Below are positions 23,795-31,898 of a stretch of DNA of 37,365 nt, piece after piece. The stretch's first letter is position 1. Every line of letters begins with the position of its first letter. Location: assembly GCA_947426305.1 (NCBI GenBank), contig CANEDP010000015.1, forward strand, positions 1 to 37,365, written 5' to 3'. Below the pieces are notes generated by a model that worked only from the letters and a program-made list of their open reading frames with translations, did no database searches and was not told the DNA's origin. This DNA comes from an uncultured Clostridia bacterium (GTDB lineage Bacteria > Bacillota > Clostridia > TANB77 > CAG-508). Position numbers and translations under genes: made by a program.

Positions 23795-25555
23795 ATGCAG
23801 AATAATATTTTAAAGTTGAAAAGGCGAATGTTGGTAATTTTAATTGGTGTATTGGTTGCAAGTGTTATTTTAATTGGGCATACGGGCTATATTCAGTTTG
23901 TGCAAGGGCCAGAGTTGCAAGTCAAAGCAAAGGGACAACAAAGTTCAGAAAGAACGGTTACCGCAAGTCGTGGAACCATTTACGATAGAAGCGGAAAAAA
24001 TATTTTGGCGCAAAGTAGTACAGTGGAAACTGTAACGGTTAATCCAGTTAATATTGCGGCGGAAAATAAGGAAAAAGTGGCTCGCGTTTTATCGGATATT
24101 TTTGAGTTGGATTATGAAAAAATTCTAAAAAGAGTCAGCAAAAATAGTTCCATTGAAACCATTGTCAAACGAGTGGAAAAAGCCAAAACAGATGAACTAA
24201 GACGTTGGATGCAAGAAAATAATATTTACAGCGGAATTAATATTGATGAAGATACCAAGCGATTTTATCCGCAATCTAGCTTAGCATCTCATATTATTGG
24301 ATTTTGTGGAAGCGACAATCAAGGATTGGACGGAATTGAGGCAAAGTACAATGATATTTTAACTGGAAAAAATGGCTCCATTTCCAAAATGATTGACGCC
24401 AAAGGCAATAATTTTGGAACCGAAGGTGAAAATTACGAACAGCCCTCTACAGGAAATGACTTGATTTTGACAATTGACATGAACATTCAAGCAATTGTAG
24501 AAAAATACCTAGAAGATGCCTGTATTGACAATGTGTGTACAGATGGTGGAAATGTCATTATGATGGATCCACGAAATGGCGATATTTTGGCAATGGCGAC
24601 CTATCCGTTTTATGATTTGAATCATCCATATGAGATTAGTAATCCAGAATTGAAGGAAGTTTGGGAGTTGTTGGACCAAAAACAAAAATCGGAGAGTTTG
24701 CAAGGAATGTGGAGAAATAAGGCAATTGCGGATACTTATGAACCAGGTTCTACTTTCAAATTGGTAACAGCCTCAAGTGCATTAGAAGAGGGAATTGCGG
24801 AAACAGACCGAGCAGGAGCGTATTGTTGCACAGGTGGAATTGAAATTGCAGGAGTTCGAATTAAATGTTGGAGATATTATAGACCACATGGTTCGGAATC
24901 TTTGAGAGAAGCATTGATGAATTCGTGTAATCCAGTATTTATTGGATTGGGACAGAAAATTGGTGTGGAAAAATATTATAATTATTTGGAGAAGTTTGGC
25001 TTTTTGAAGAAGACAGGAATTGACTTGTATGGAGAGGCCAAAAGTATCTTTTTAGCGAAAGAAAAAGTGGGACCGGTTGAACTTGCTACGATTAGTTTTG
25101 GTCAAAGATTTGAGGTTACGCCAATTCAAATGATTACGATGGTGTCTACGATTGCTAACAAAGGGGTGTATGTTCAGCCACATTTAGTAAAGCAAATCAG
25201 GAATTCGGAAACAGGTGAAATGCAAACTCTTTCACCAATGTATGGCGAAAGAGCAATTTCGGAAGAAACGGCAAACAATGTTTTGAGCATGATGACATCG
25301 GTAGTTAGTGAAGGAACGGGAAAAAATGCAAAAGTGCTAGGATACAATGTTGGCGGAAAAACGGGAACTTCAGAAGATGGAGTCAATACAGGAAAATATG
25401 TAACGTCGTTTATTGGAGTTGCGCCAACGAATGATCCACAGATGACAATTTTGGTGACGTTGTATAATCCAACAGGTGAAGGAGGACACCAAGGAGGTGC
25501 GTGGGTGATTTTGACAACACATTGGGGAACTATTGAAAAATTAAGGATGGTGTGA
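23795..25555 (+). CDS. Class B penicillin-binding protein (FtsI/SpoVD-like)
   Basis: A 586-residue transpeptidase with a short cytosolic N-terminus (KLKRR) and one membrane anchor (about 11-30). The dimerisation region begins at TASRGTIYDRSG. Transpeptidase motifs are PGSTFK (catalytic Ser), SCN (SxN) and KTGTS. No PASTA repeats. It cross-links peptidoglycan, in division or sporulation. Start ATG 23795 is chosen for GGGAGG 7 nt upstream. Oddity: after the conserved GGHQGG the sequence departs from the family and stops about 20 residues later, where homologues continue into a closing helix with LPYL-like residues; the other two frames stop quickly too, so the C-terminus looks shortened. Whether it is FtsI or SpoVD cannot be settled. 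Confidence 0.88.
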   Translation: MQNNILKLKRRMLVILIGVLVASVILIGHTGYIQFVQGPELQVKAKGQQSSERTVTASRGTIYDRSGKNILAQSSTVETVTVNPVNIAAENKEKVARVLSDIFELDYEKILKRVSKNSSIETIVKRVEKAKTDELRRWMQENNIYSGINIDEDTKRFYPQSSLASHIIGFCGSDNQGLDGIEAKYNDILTGKNGSISKMIDAKGNNFGTEGENYEQPSTGNDLILTIDMNIQAIVEKYLEDACIDNVCTDGGNVIMMDPRNGDILAMATYPFYDLNHPYEISNPELKEVWELLDQKQKSESLQGMWRNKAIADTYEPGSTFKLVTASSALEEGIAETDRAGAYCCTGGIEIAGVRIKCWRYYRPHGSESLREALMNSCNPVFIGLGQKIGVEKYYNYLEKFGFLKKTGIDLYGEAKSIFLAKEKVGPVELATISFGQRFEVTPIQMITMVSTIANKGVYVQPHLVKQIRNSETGEMQTLSPMYGERAISEETANNVLSMMTSVVSEGTGKNAKVLGYNVGGKTGTSEDGVNTGKYVTSFIGVAPTNDPQMTILVTLYNPTGEGGHQGGAWVILTTHWGTIEKLRMV

Positions 25556-25568
25556 GTTAGCAAATTAG

Positions 25569-25600
25569 AGAAAAGAGCGATGAATGAAGTCGCTCTTTAA
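25569..25600 (+). terminator. Terminator of the PBP gene
   Basis: AAAGAGCGA-TGAATGAAG-TCGCTCTTT followed by A-rich sequence, about 15 nt after the stop codon. The A-run before the stem would give it a T-run on the minus strand. Confidence 0.6.
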
Positions 25601-25710
25601 AAATATAAAATTTAAAGAATAGTAGGTTAAAGAGTTTAACACAAATAATAAGAATAATGAAATCACACGGGATGAGAATGATTTATAAAGTAGTAGAGTA
25701 AAGTTTTTAT

Positions 25711-25740
25711 TTGACATTATTTCTTAAAATAGTGTATAGT
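25711..25740 (+). promoter_or_regulatory. Promoter of the phospholipase-like gene
   Basis: TTGACA at 25711-25716 and TATAGT at 25735-25740 with an 18-nt spacer. Confidence 0.6.
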
Positions 25741-25769
25741 TAGAGTAATGATAGATAGGGAGGATATTT

Positions 25770-26258
25770 ATGCCATCATTTACAATACATTTAGCAGTTG
25801 CTAAAAAATATTTAGAAACTCATCAAGAGGAAAATGAAGAAGAATTTTATAATGGAGTAATCGATCCAGATTTGAAAGATAAAAAGACATCTCATTATGG
25901 ACAATATTCAAGTACGCCAGACTTAAATCAATATTGCAGAGAAGTGGGGCTAAATAGCAGTTATAATCGAGGGTATTTTCTGCATTTATTAACTGATGAT
26001 TTGTTTTATAATAAGTATTTAGAAAGATTTTCGACTGAAATATACAATGATTATAATAAAATTAATCGAGCGATTGTAGATAGATATGGGCTAGAAATAC
26101 CAAATAAAATAAAGGATTTGGTAAAATTTGAGAGTGGAGAAACTAGACTACTAGATTTTGATAGTATCTGCAAATTTATTGATACAGTTGGAAATATTGA
26201 TTTAGAAAATTATAAACAATCTAGAATGCAAGATGAGCAAGAACAAGAAGTTAAATAA
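25770..26258 (+). CDS. Zinc-dependent phospholipase C-like protein
   Basis: A 162-residue protein resembling the N-terminal part of the zinc-dependent phospholipase C / S1-P1 nuclease superfamily (PF00882-like). Candidate metal ligands are H7 (TIHLAVAKKYL), D32 and D34 (GVIDPD), H42 (SHYG) and H72/D76 (LHLLTDD). No signal peptide is visible. GGGAGG ribosome site. It begins the accessory region; the next gene is a paralogue with a longer C-terminus. Family membership is inferred from the motif spacing, and the substrate is unknown. Confidence 0.65.
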   Translation: MPSFTIHLAVAKKYLETHQEENEEEFYNGVIDPDLKDKKTSHYGQYSSTPDLNQYCREVGLNSSYNRGYFLHLLTDDLFYNKYLERFSTEIYNDYNKINRAIVDRYGLEIPNKIKDLVKFESGETRLLDFDSICKFIDTVGNIDLENYKQSRMQDEQEQEVK

Positions 26259-26285
26259 GTGTCGAATTATGTCGATAAAATGAAC

Positions 26286-26314
26286 TTGATTTATTTAAAA
26301 GTAAAAAATATAAT
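26286..26314 (+). promoter_or_regulatory. Possible promoter before the second phospholipase-like gene
   Basis: TTGATT at 26286-26291 and TATAAT at 26309-26314 with a 17-nt spacer. It could drive the three genes from 26342 to 30515. Confidence 0.45.
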
Positions 26315-26341
26315 AAATATGTAAAAATGGAGGAAAAAATT

Positions 26342-27313
26342 ATGCCATCGTTAGTAATGTATTTAGCAGTAGCTAAAAAATATATGGAAAAACATCCAGA
26401 GGAAAATGAAGAAGAATTTATTGAGGGAATATTAGCACCTGATAGAAAAAGAAATTTAAGAGCCGAAAAAGCAAGATTACATTATGGAGAAGAAACATCA
26501 CATAGACCTAATTTAAATAGATATTATCAAGAGGAAGGTTTGAATAATAGCTATAATCGAGGTTATTTTTTAAATTTGCTTACTGATTATTTATTCTATA
26601 ATAAATATTTAAAAGAATATTCATCAGATATATTTTATGATTTCAAGAGAATGAACAAACGCATTGAGGAAAAGTATGATGTCCGTGTCCCTGAAGGATT
26701 AGAGAGTAGAGTAAGATATAAAGAAGGAGATTTAAAAGCAATTGATGAAGAATCTGTATATAATTTTATTGATACGGTTGGACAATTGGATTTAGAACAA
26801 TACAGAGATGTAAAACCTTATCAGGATAACAGCGATTTGAAGATTATTGGCTTAAAAGAAGGATTACTATTTCAACAAAAGGGAGCATCACCATTAAATC
26901 AACTTAATGAAGCATATTTTTATGGATTTGAGAATAATTATGGAGTTTTAATTCAAAGAATAATAGGATATGCTGAAACAGATGGGGCAAGAGAAGGGCT
27001 TTATCAAGTTAGTCCAGTTGGAATAGCAGTAAAGCCCAGTAGAATATTAAATTTACGTCCAACTGAAATTGCAGAAATTCGAGAAAGATTGACACCAGAA
27101 GAAAGAGAAATTGTTTTTAAAGAATGTGAAGAAGGTTTGGGAAGATTAATTAGAAAAGATATAGGTTTTAATTTCCAAGAAATGAGTAAAGATGATATTA
27201 AATTATTATTGAAAACAATAAAAGGCTTACCAACAAGAAATCCCAAAAAACAAATAACAGATAGCGGGCTTAATATGGATTATTTAAAAATGGATAATAT
27301 AGAAATTGAATAA
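26342..27313 (+). CDS. Degenerate phospholipase C-like paralogue with extra C-terminal domain
   Basis: A 323-residue protein. Residues 1 to about 155 align with the 25770 product (MPSLVMYLAVAKKYM, GILAPDRK, LHYGEE, SYNRGYF, LLTDYLFYNKYL). However, the equivalents of H7, D32 and H72 are Tyr, Ala and Asn, so most of the metal site seems lost. Residues about 165-323 are an extra domain I do not recognise. Start ATG 26342 is chosen by analogy with its paralogue and because AGGA would otherwise be coding; an in-frame ATG lies at 26327. It ends 12 nt before the adenosine-deaminase-like gene, so the two are probably coexpressed. A binding or regulatory role rather than catalysis is inferred. Confidence 0.65.
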   Translation: MPSLVMYLAVAKKYMEKHPEENEEEFIEGILAPDRKRNLRAEKARLHYGEETSHRPNLNRYYQEEGLNNSYNRGYFLNLLTDYLFYNKYLKEYSSDIFYDFKRMNKRIEEKYDVRVPEGLESRVRYKEGDLKAIDEESVYNFIDTVGQLDLEQYRDVKPYQDNSDLKIIGLKEGLLFQQKGASPLNQLNEAYFYGFENNYGVLIQRIIGYAETDGAREGLYQVSPVGIAVKPSRILNLRPTEIAEIRERLTPEEREIVFKECEEGLGRLIRKDIGFNFQEMSKDDIKLLLKTIKGLPTRNPKKQITDSGLNMDYLKMDNIEIE

Positions 27314-27325
27314 AAGAGGGGAAAG

Positions 27326-30043
27326 ATGGGAAAAGCATATACAACAGAAAAAGTAAAAAAGTTTCCAATAGAAAAGTATTTAGATAAACAAAAGGATATA
27401 AAAATTATTATTAATAGGAATGAAAATGCAGATATTGAGTGCGAAATATCTGCACCTAATATAAAAAGTACCAAATTGTTGAACAACTTACAGAACTTAC
27501 TACATTCTAATTATGATATCGACAGTAATGTATTAAGAGGAATGTTAGAAGAACAATATAATGAAGAAAATATATTTGATTTAGAAATAGACAGGTTTGG
27601 AATATTAGAATTAGACCTAGATAATAATACGATATCAGTCCCAAGAATACCAGTAGCTTTAAAAAATCTTATGTGTCAAAAAGAAAATTTGAAATTTGAT
27701 GATTTAAGTTATATCGAAAAATCACAAAGCATAAAAACTGACTTACATAGCCATTACACAGCAATGTTAGATCCAGAAAAACTAATTGCTTTGGGATTAA
27801 AACATAATGTAAGTTATCCTATTTCTCATATATATGCTTTGGGATTAAAAATTCCAGATGAAAAAAGACAAGAAATTGAAGCACAAATTGGCGAATTGTA
27901 TGGGAACGAAATATTAGAACAAATTAGAAATAATAATGGTAATTGGAAAGAAATAAAAGACCTATTTGTAGACAATGAAATCAATATTAAACCTATTTCT
28001 TTTAAAGACTTAATCATTGGAGAACCAAGCGAAGATAAAAGTGAAAATTTTAATAAAATTCTTCGCAGTTGTTCACTACCGCGAGGAGCACAAAATACCT
28101 TTACAGACATGAAAGATACTTATACGAACAGAGCGCCATTTACAAATGCATGGGGTAAAAAATTTGATGAAAATTTGTATAGTGAAGTATTAGAGTCCAA
28201 TAATCTTTCAAATGATGTAAAAGAGATATTTGAAAGAATGTGTGATGATAGACAACATCCAGATTTTAAAGACAATAATTTACAAGAAGATATGTTGCTT
28301 TGGATTGCAAGAGATGCAAGAGAAGAAGGAATTGACTATATAGAGATGTCGCATAATGCTTTATCAAATGAGAAAAATCAAAGATATTTAGATACCTACA
28401 ATAAAATAATGGATAAAGTTGAAAAGGAAACTGGAACAAGACTGCGAATGTTAGTTGGTATCAGTAGAACAACATCTTATGGTAAATTTAAAGAAAATTT
28501 TGAAAATATTAAACAATCTCTAAATTCAAAATATGTCGCAGGAATTGATGTTTTGGGAGAAGAAACTAATGCAACGAAAAAGTTTGAAAAAATATTGGCT
28601 ACTATGACAAAATATGCTTTGAACAAAGACCCAGATATGGTAATTCGAGTTCACGCAGGCGAAACCGATTCCTATGAAGCAAATGTATTAAAAGCAATTG
28701 AAGTTGTTTATCAAGAATACTTGAACAAATTAGAAACGAATCCGAAAAATGCAAAAGATGTAAAAAAGCCTAATTTGCGAATAGGACATGGACTACATGG
28801 TATTGCGGAAGAAATGAAACCGATTGATAAAAATTCTAATATGAGAAGGATAATCGAAGGATTATCTAAATTTGGTGTTTTTAAAAACAAGGACAGATTA
28901 CCAGAAAACATGAGCTTGCTAGACTTCATGGCAGAGATGGAAACCATTATAATTGAAAGATGTATGTCTTCAAATGTTCTTTTAACTCATGAGAATGCAT
29001 TAGGGAAAGAGCCACTAAAAACATATATGGATAATGGAGTAAAATGTGTATTAGGAACAGATGGAGCAGGTGTTTATGGGACAAGTTCACAAGAAGAAGT
29101 ATTGTTTGCAACAACAGAAGGAATTAACGAAGATTATATTGATATGATTTGCGAAACAGAAAGAGAAGTAATTGAAAGAAGTAAAGCTAGGGAAGAATAT
29201 ATTGAAAATAAAAGTGTTGATGAAATGCAAGAAGATATTGAGAATATATTAAAAGGGGAAGTTAAAGATAGTATAAATTTAGAGCCTCACAAGGCAAAAG
29301 TAGATATATTTAAAGAATTTCCAAAAGATGATACAAGAACAGCGGTTGTAGTATCAGGTGGGAGTTTTAACAAATACGATAAGGAAGATAACTATTTACA
29401 TTCTCAAATGAATGGGCAAGATGAAGAAGTATTAAAAAACATGATAGATGTATTAAATCCAGAAGAGAATATTTTTGTTATAGGTGGAAGATTAGAGGCA
29501 CAAGAAAAGCGATTAGTAGAATTATTAAGTGAAAAAAATCAAGAAAATGAAAGAAATGGAAAGTCAAAATTTGAAGTGTTTATGGCGACCAAGAGTTTTG
29601 TTGAATTATCAGTAGAAAATCAAGCTATGGTAAAACAATATGGAATAAAAGTTGTTGAAAGCGGGCAAAAAGAAGAATTTGAAACTTACAAAAGATTAGA
29701 AAAAGACATATTTTTAAATGATGAACGAAAAGCTGATTTGTTAGTATTTGATGGTTATCAGCAGGCACAAAATCTTTTAAGTGTAGCGAATAGAGGTGAG
29801 CAAAATCGTACATTTTATGGTGGAGAAAATATCAATGAAGGTCTTAATAGTAGAAGAAAAATATTAGATGGAATTGAAACATTGAGTTCTTCAAAAGTAG
29901 ATACTAGTCGATTTTTTGGGAATTCAATTAACAATAAAAATCTAGTAGGAAAAAACGTTACAGATAATGTTAATAAAGAAACTACAGAAAGAATAAATGG
30001 AATAGATGAAAAACAAGTTGAAGGAGTAAGTTTGAATGACTGA
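27326..30043 (+). CDS. Adenosine deaminase-like protein with C-terminal SLOG-like domain
   Basis: A 905-residue protein. The middle is a metal-dependent deaminase: LHSH supplies the HxH zinc ligands (H141, H143), HAGE the third histidine and catalytic Glu (H443, E446), IGHG the catalytic histidine (H488), and LGTDGAG the zinc aspartate (D579). The span between HxH and HAGE is about 300 residues, longer than in housekeeping adenosine deaminases. Residues about 670-790 (TAVVVSGGSF, then IFVIGGRLEAQEKRLVELL) look like a Rossmann-type SLOG/LOG nucleotide-ligand domain. The N-terminal 130 residues are unassigned. Large deaminases with extra domains act in anti-phage defence (RdrB of RADAR), and SLOG domains sense nucleotide signals in Thoeris ThsA. 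No RdrA-type ATPase is adjacent. A nucleotide-sensing defence deaminase is an inference. Confidence 0.72.
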   Translation: MGKAYTTEKVKKFPIEKYLDKQKDIKIIINRNENADIECEISAPNIKSTKLLNNLQNLLHSNYDIDSNVLRGMLEEQYNEENIFDLEIDRFGILELDLDNNTISVPRIPVALKNLMCQKENLKFDDLSYIEKSQSIKTDLHSHYTAMLDPEKLIALGLKHNVSYPISHIYALGLKIPDEKRQEIEAQIGELYGNEILEQIRNNNGNWKEIKDLFVDNEINIKPISFKDLIIGEPSEDKSENFNKILRSCSLPRGAQNTFTDMKDTYTNRAPFTNAWGKKFDENLYSEVLESNNLSNDVKEIFERMCDDRQHPDFKDNNLQEDMLLWIARDAREEGIDYIEMSHNALSNEKNQRYLDTYNKIMDKVEKETGTRLRMLVGISRTTSYGKFKENFENIKQSLNSKYVAGIDVLGEETNATKKFEKILATMTKYALNKDPDMVIRVHAGETDSYEANVLKAIEVVYQEYLNKLETNPKNAKDVKKPNLRIGHGLHGIAEEMKPIDKNSNMRRIIEGLSKFGVFKNKDRLPENMSLLDFMAEMETIIIERCMSSNVLLTHENALGKEPLKTYMDNGVKCVLGTDGAGVYGTSSQEEVLFATTEGINEDYIDMICETEREVIERSKAREEYIENKSVDEMQEDIENILKGEVKDSINLEPHKAKVDIFKEFPKDDTRTAVVVSGGSFNKYDKEDNYLHSQMNGQDEEVLKNMIDVLNPEENIFVIGGRLEAQEKRLVELLSEKNQENERNGKSKFEVFMATKSFVELSVENQAMVKQYGIKVVESGQKEEFETYKRLEKDIFLNDERKADLLVFDGYQQAQNLLSVANRGEQNRTFYGGENINEGLNSRRKILDGIETLSSSKVDTSRFFGNSINNKNLVGKNVTDNVNKETTERINGIDEKQVEGVSLND

Positions 30044-30515
30044 TTCATATTCAAGAGCTTGCACAGAAGTTTTAGTATTATTAAAATATTATCTAAAAGA
30101 TGATGATTATAATAAGATACCAAAAGATGTGATTGCTTTTTATGAAAAGAATAAAGATATAAATTATCAATATGAAGTAAATAGCAATGTGCCGTTAGAG
30201 GAACAAGAAATTTCTGAAAAAGCAAATGCTATTATAATCAATATATTCAGAGATTATTTTGCAACTGAAACGCAAAAAGAGAAATTAGAGAACATATTAA
30301 TTAATAATGATAAAATAATTGAGGAAAGAAAACGAGAAAAATACAATCTAGATAATTTATTTAAGAATAACAAGACTGAGGAACAAATTCAAGAAGATCA
30401 ACAAAGTGAAAATGTTCAGATGATTGAATATAAAGAAGAAAATGTTTTTGGCAAAATTTTGAATAAAATAAGAACAATATTAGATAAACTACAAAAGAAG
30501 ATTATAAAGAAGTGA
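30036..30515 (+). CDS. Uncharacterised protein downstream of the deaminase
   Basis: A 159-residue protein. Residues 1-95 form a compact helical domain with the pattern SRACTEVLVLLKYY, IPLEEQ-like and NAIIINIFRDYFAT; the remainder is charged with a lysine-rich, amphipathic C-terminus (FGKILNKIRTILDKLQKKIIKK) that might touch membrane or nucleic acid. I recognise it only as a hypothetical protein of Clostridia-type genomes. ATG 30036 lies 8 nt inside the end of the deaminase gene, so the two are translationally coupled. The function is unknown. Confidence 0.75.
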   Translation: MTDSYSRACTEVLVLLKYYLKDDDYNKIPKDVIAFYEKNKDINYQYEVNSNVPLEEQEISEKANAIIINIFRDYFATETQKEKLENILINNDKIIEERKREKYNLDNLFKNNKTEEQIQEDQQSENVQMIEYKEENVFGKILNKIRTILDKLQKKIIKK

Positions 30516-30565
30516 TGAGAGAAACAAGGAAAAAAGATATTAAAAAACTTAAAATAGAAGAATCA

Positions 30566-30607
30566 AAAATCGATGTATTTTGTGAAGAAAGTACATCATT
30601 TTTTTGA
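30566..30607 (+). terminator. Terminator after the deaminase operon
   Basis: GATGTA pairs with TACATC around TTTTGTGAAGAAAG and is followed by a run of seven T. Confidence 0.65.
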
Positions 30608-30682
30608 TTGTCAAATGTCGAAGTTCTAAAGAAAAAGATAAAAATATATGGTAAATTAATTTAAAAATGTAACAAAATTTTG

Positions 30683-30921
30683 TCTCTCGGAGAGCAAAAA
30701 GGGTTTTAGGGATTTTCCCTAAACAGCAAAAAGGGGGTCTGTACCCCAAGCTGGCGAACTTTGGGCATTAAAAATGCCAGCAAAGTTGACGCATTAATTC
30801 ACAGATACGAAATCAAAGATTTCGATTGTGATTTTATTTCGGAGTAAAAAATTTGCTCTTTATATTTATGCTCCACTTGCGCTAGCATAAATATTTTTAA
30901 AAAATTTCAAAAAGAGCGCTG
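30683..30921. other. Hairpin-rich non-coding stretch, candidate structured RNA
   Basis: No gene fits here. Stems seen: CTCT/AGAG (30684-30694); TAGGGA-TTT-TCCCTA (30707-30721); GGGGT-CTGT-ACCCC (30734-30747); a long nested stem with GCG/CGC, AACTTTG/CAAAGTT and GGCATT-AAA-AATGCC (30754-30792); CACA/TGTG around CGAAATC-AAA-GATTTCG (30800-30830); and TATTTATGCT/AGCATAAATA (30863-30893) enclosed by GCTCTTT/AAAGAGC (30855-30917). Two stems have an AAA loop. The segment is GC-richer than its surroundings. It could be a structured RNA, its strand unknown, or a palindromic mobile-element remnant. I do not match it to a named RNA class. Confidence 0.5.
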
Positions 30922-31002
30922 ACAAAATAAAAATTATACGTTATAACATGATTAATAATTAATTATTAAGTGTATACACATATTAAAAAATGGAGGTAAG
31001 AA

Positions 31003-31319
31003 ATGAAAGAATGTTTTTTGTATGACGTGGATCGATAGAATTTTGTGAGGCGATAAGTCAACTAAAATGCGATTTGAAAAATAATAATCAAATGTATAGG
31101 GATATTTTTTATAAAATTGAGAGAATGAAGATGAAATATCCAGTTGTTAGAAATATTTTGGAGGATGAAGAAGCAAGTCAAATGAATTTGGAAGAAAGTT
31201 TGGCATTGTTGAAAGTGATAAATTTGTATAGAGAGCTATTTAGGATGGAGGAGTATGAAATATTTTGTTTGGGATGTCGAGAAAATTTTGAGTATTTGAG
31301 GAGGATTGAGGTGATTTGA
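31003..31319 (+). pseudogene. Small helical protein gene broken by a one-base frameshift
   Basis: ATG 31003, after TGGAGG, reads MKECFLYDVDR and stops at 31036-31038. One frame over, the sequence continues without a stop as IEFCEAISQLKCDLKNNNQM and runs to 31319. Re-reading one T at 31032 (D-V-D-S-I-E-F) joins them into about 105 residues. I believe it belongs to a small phage- or element-associated family (DUF6664-like), from memory. Unlike the two CGG sites, this lesion needs a -1 shift (a lost base), so it is probably a decayed gene. A shorter product could start at an internal codon, but no ribosome site is evident. Confidence 0.55.
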
Positions 31320-31378
31320 AATGGTAGGTTGATAAAGTATAAAATGAATTTTTGAATGGATGTATTTTAATGATGGAA

Positions 31379-31417
31379 AATCCTAGTTGCAGTTTAGTTG
31401 TGATTGGGATTTTTTAA
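31379..31417 (+). terminator. Terminator with G-U-rich stem
   Basis: AATCCTAGTTGCA pairs, using several G-U pairs, with TGTGATTGGGATT around TTTAGT, followed by TTTTTAATTT. Confidence 0.55.
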
Positions 31418-31538
31418 TTTAGAAAATCGTTCGATAAAATTTGAGAATTTTTTTTAAAATTAAAGTGTTTATATAGCATAAAAGAAAAATATATGATAAA
31501 ATACAATAAAATAATTATAATTTAAGAGAGCAAGTGTT

Positions 31539-31856
31539 ATGGAAGAATTGATGAAAGAAATAAAACAATTTAATGAGGAAAGAGATTGGGATAAATTCCA
31601 TTCTCCAGAAAATTTAGCAAAATCAATTTCAATTGAAGCGGGAGAATTATTAGAATGTTTTCAATGGGACAGTGAAAATTATAATAAAGAGGAAGTATGT
31701 GAAGAACTTGCAGATGTATTTACATATTGTATTCAAATGTCTATGAAACTAGATGTAGATCCTAAAGAAATAGTATTAAAGAAATTAGAAAAAACAAAGA
31801 AAAAATATCCAGTAGAAAAAGCTAAAGGAGTAAGTACGAAATATAATAAATTATAA
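31539..31856 (+). CDS. MazG-like nucleotide pyrophosphohydrolase
   Basis: A 105-residue all-alpha NTP pyrophosphatase of the MazG/RS21-C6 family. The metal-binding helices show E33-x2-E36 (IEAGELLE) and E56-x2-D59 (EELADVF), the usual ExxE...ExxD set. Such enzymes hydrolyse (d)NTPs to monophosphates, either for house-cleaning or to act on nucleotide pools. It lies 42 nt upstream of the GIY-YIG/helicase gene and shares its direction. The ribosome site is weak (AGAGAG). Pairing with a DUF2075-type helicase recalls a two-gene accessory unit seen in mobile and defence regions. Confidence 0.85.
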   Translation: MEELMKEIKQFNEERDWDKFHSPENLAKSISIEAGELLECFQWDSENYNKEEVCEELADVFTYCIQMSMKLDVDPKEIVLKKLEKTKKKYPVEKAKGVSTKYNKL

Positions 31857-31898
31857 AAAGTTATAAATGTAGAGATATAAAAGTAGGAGAATAAAATT

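Noticed and set aside
30683..30921. CRISPR array or group I intron
   Set aside because: The stems are all different, with no regular spacer pattern, and the conserved core elements of group I introns are not seen.
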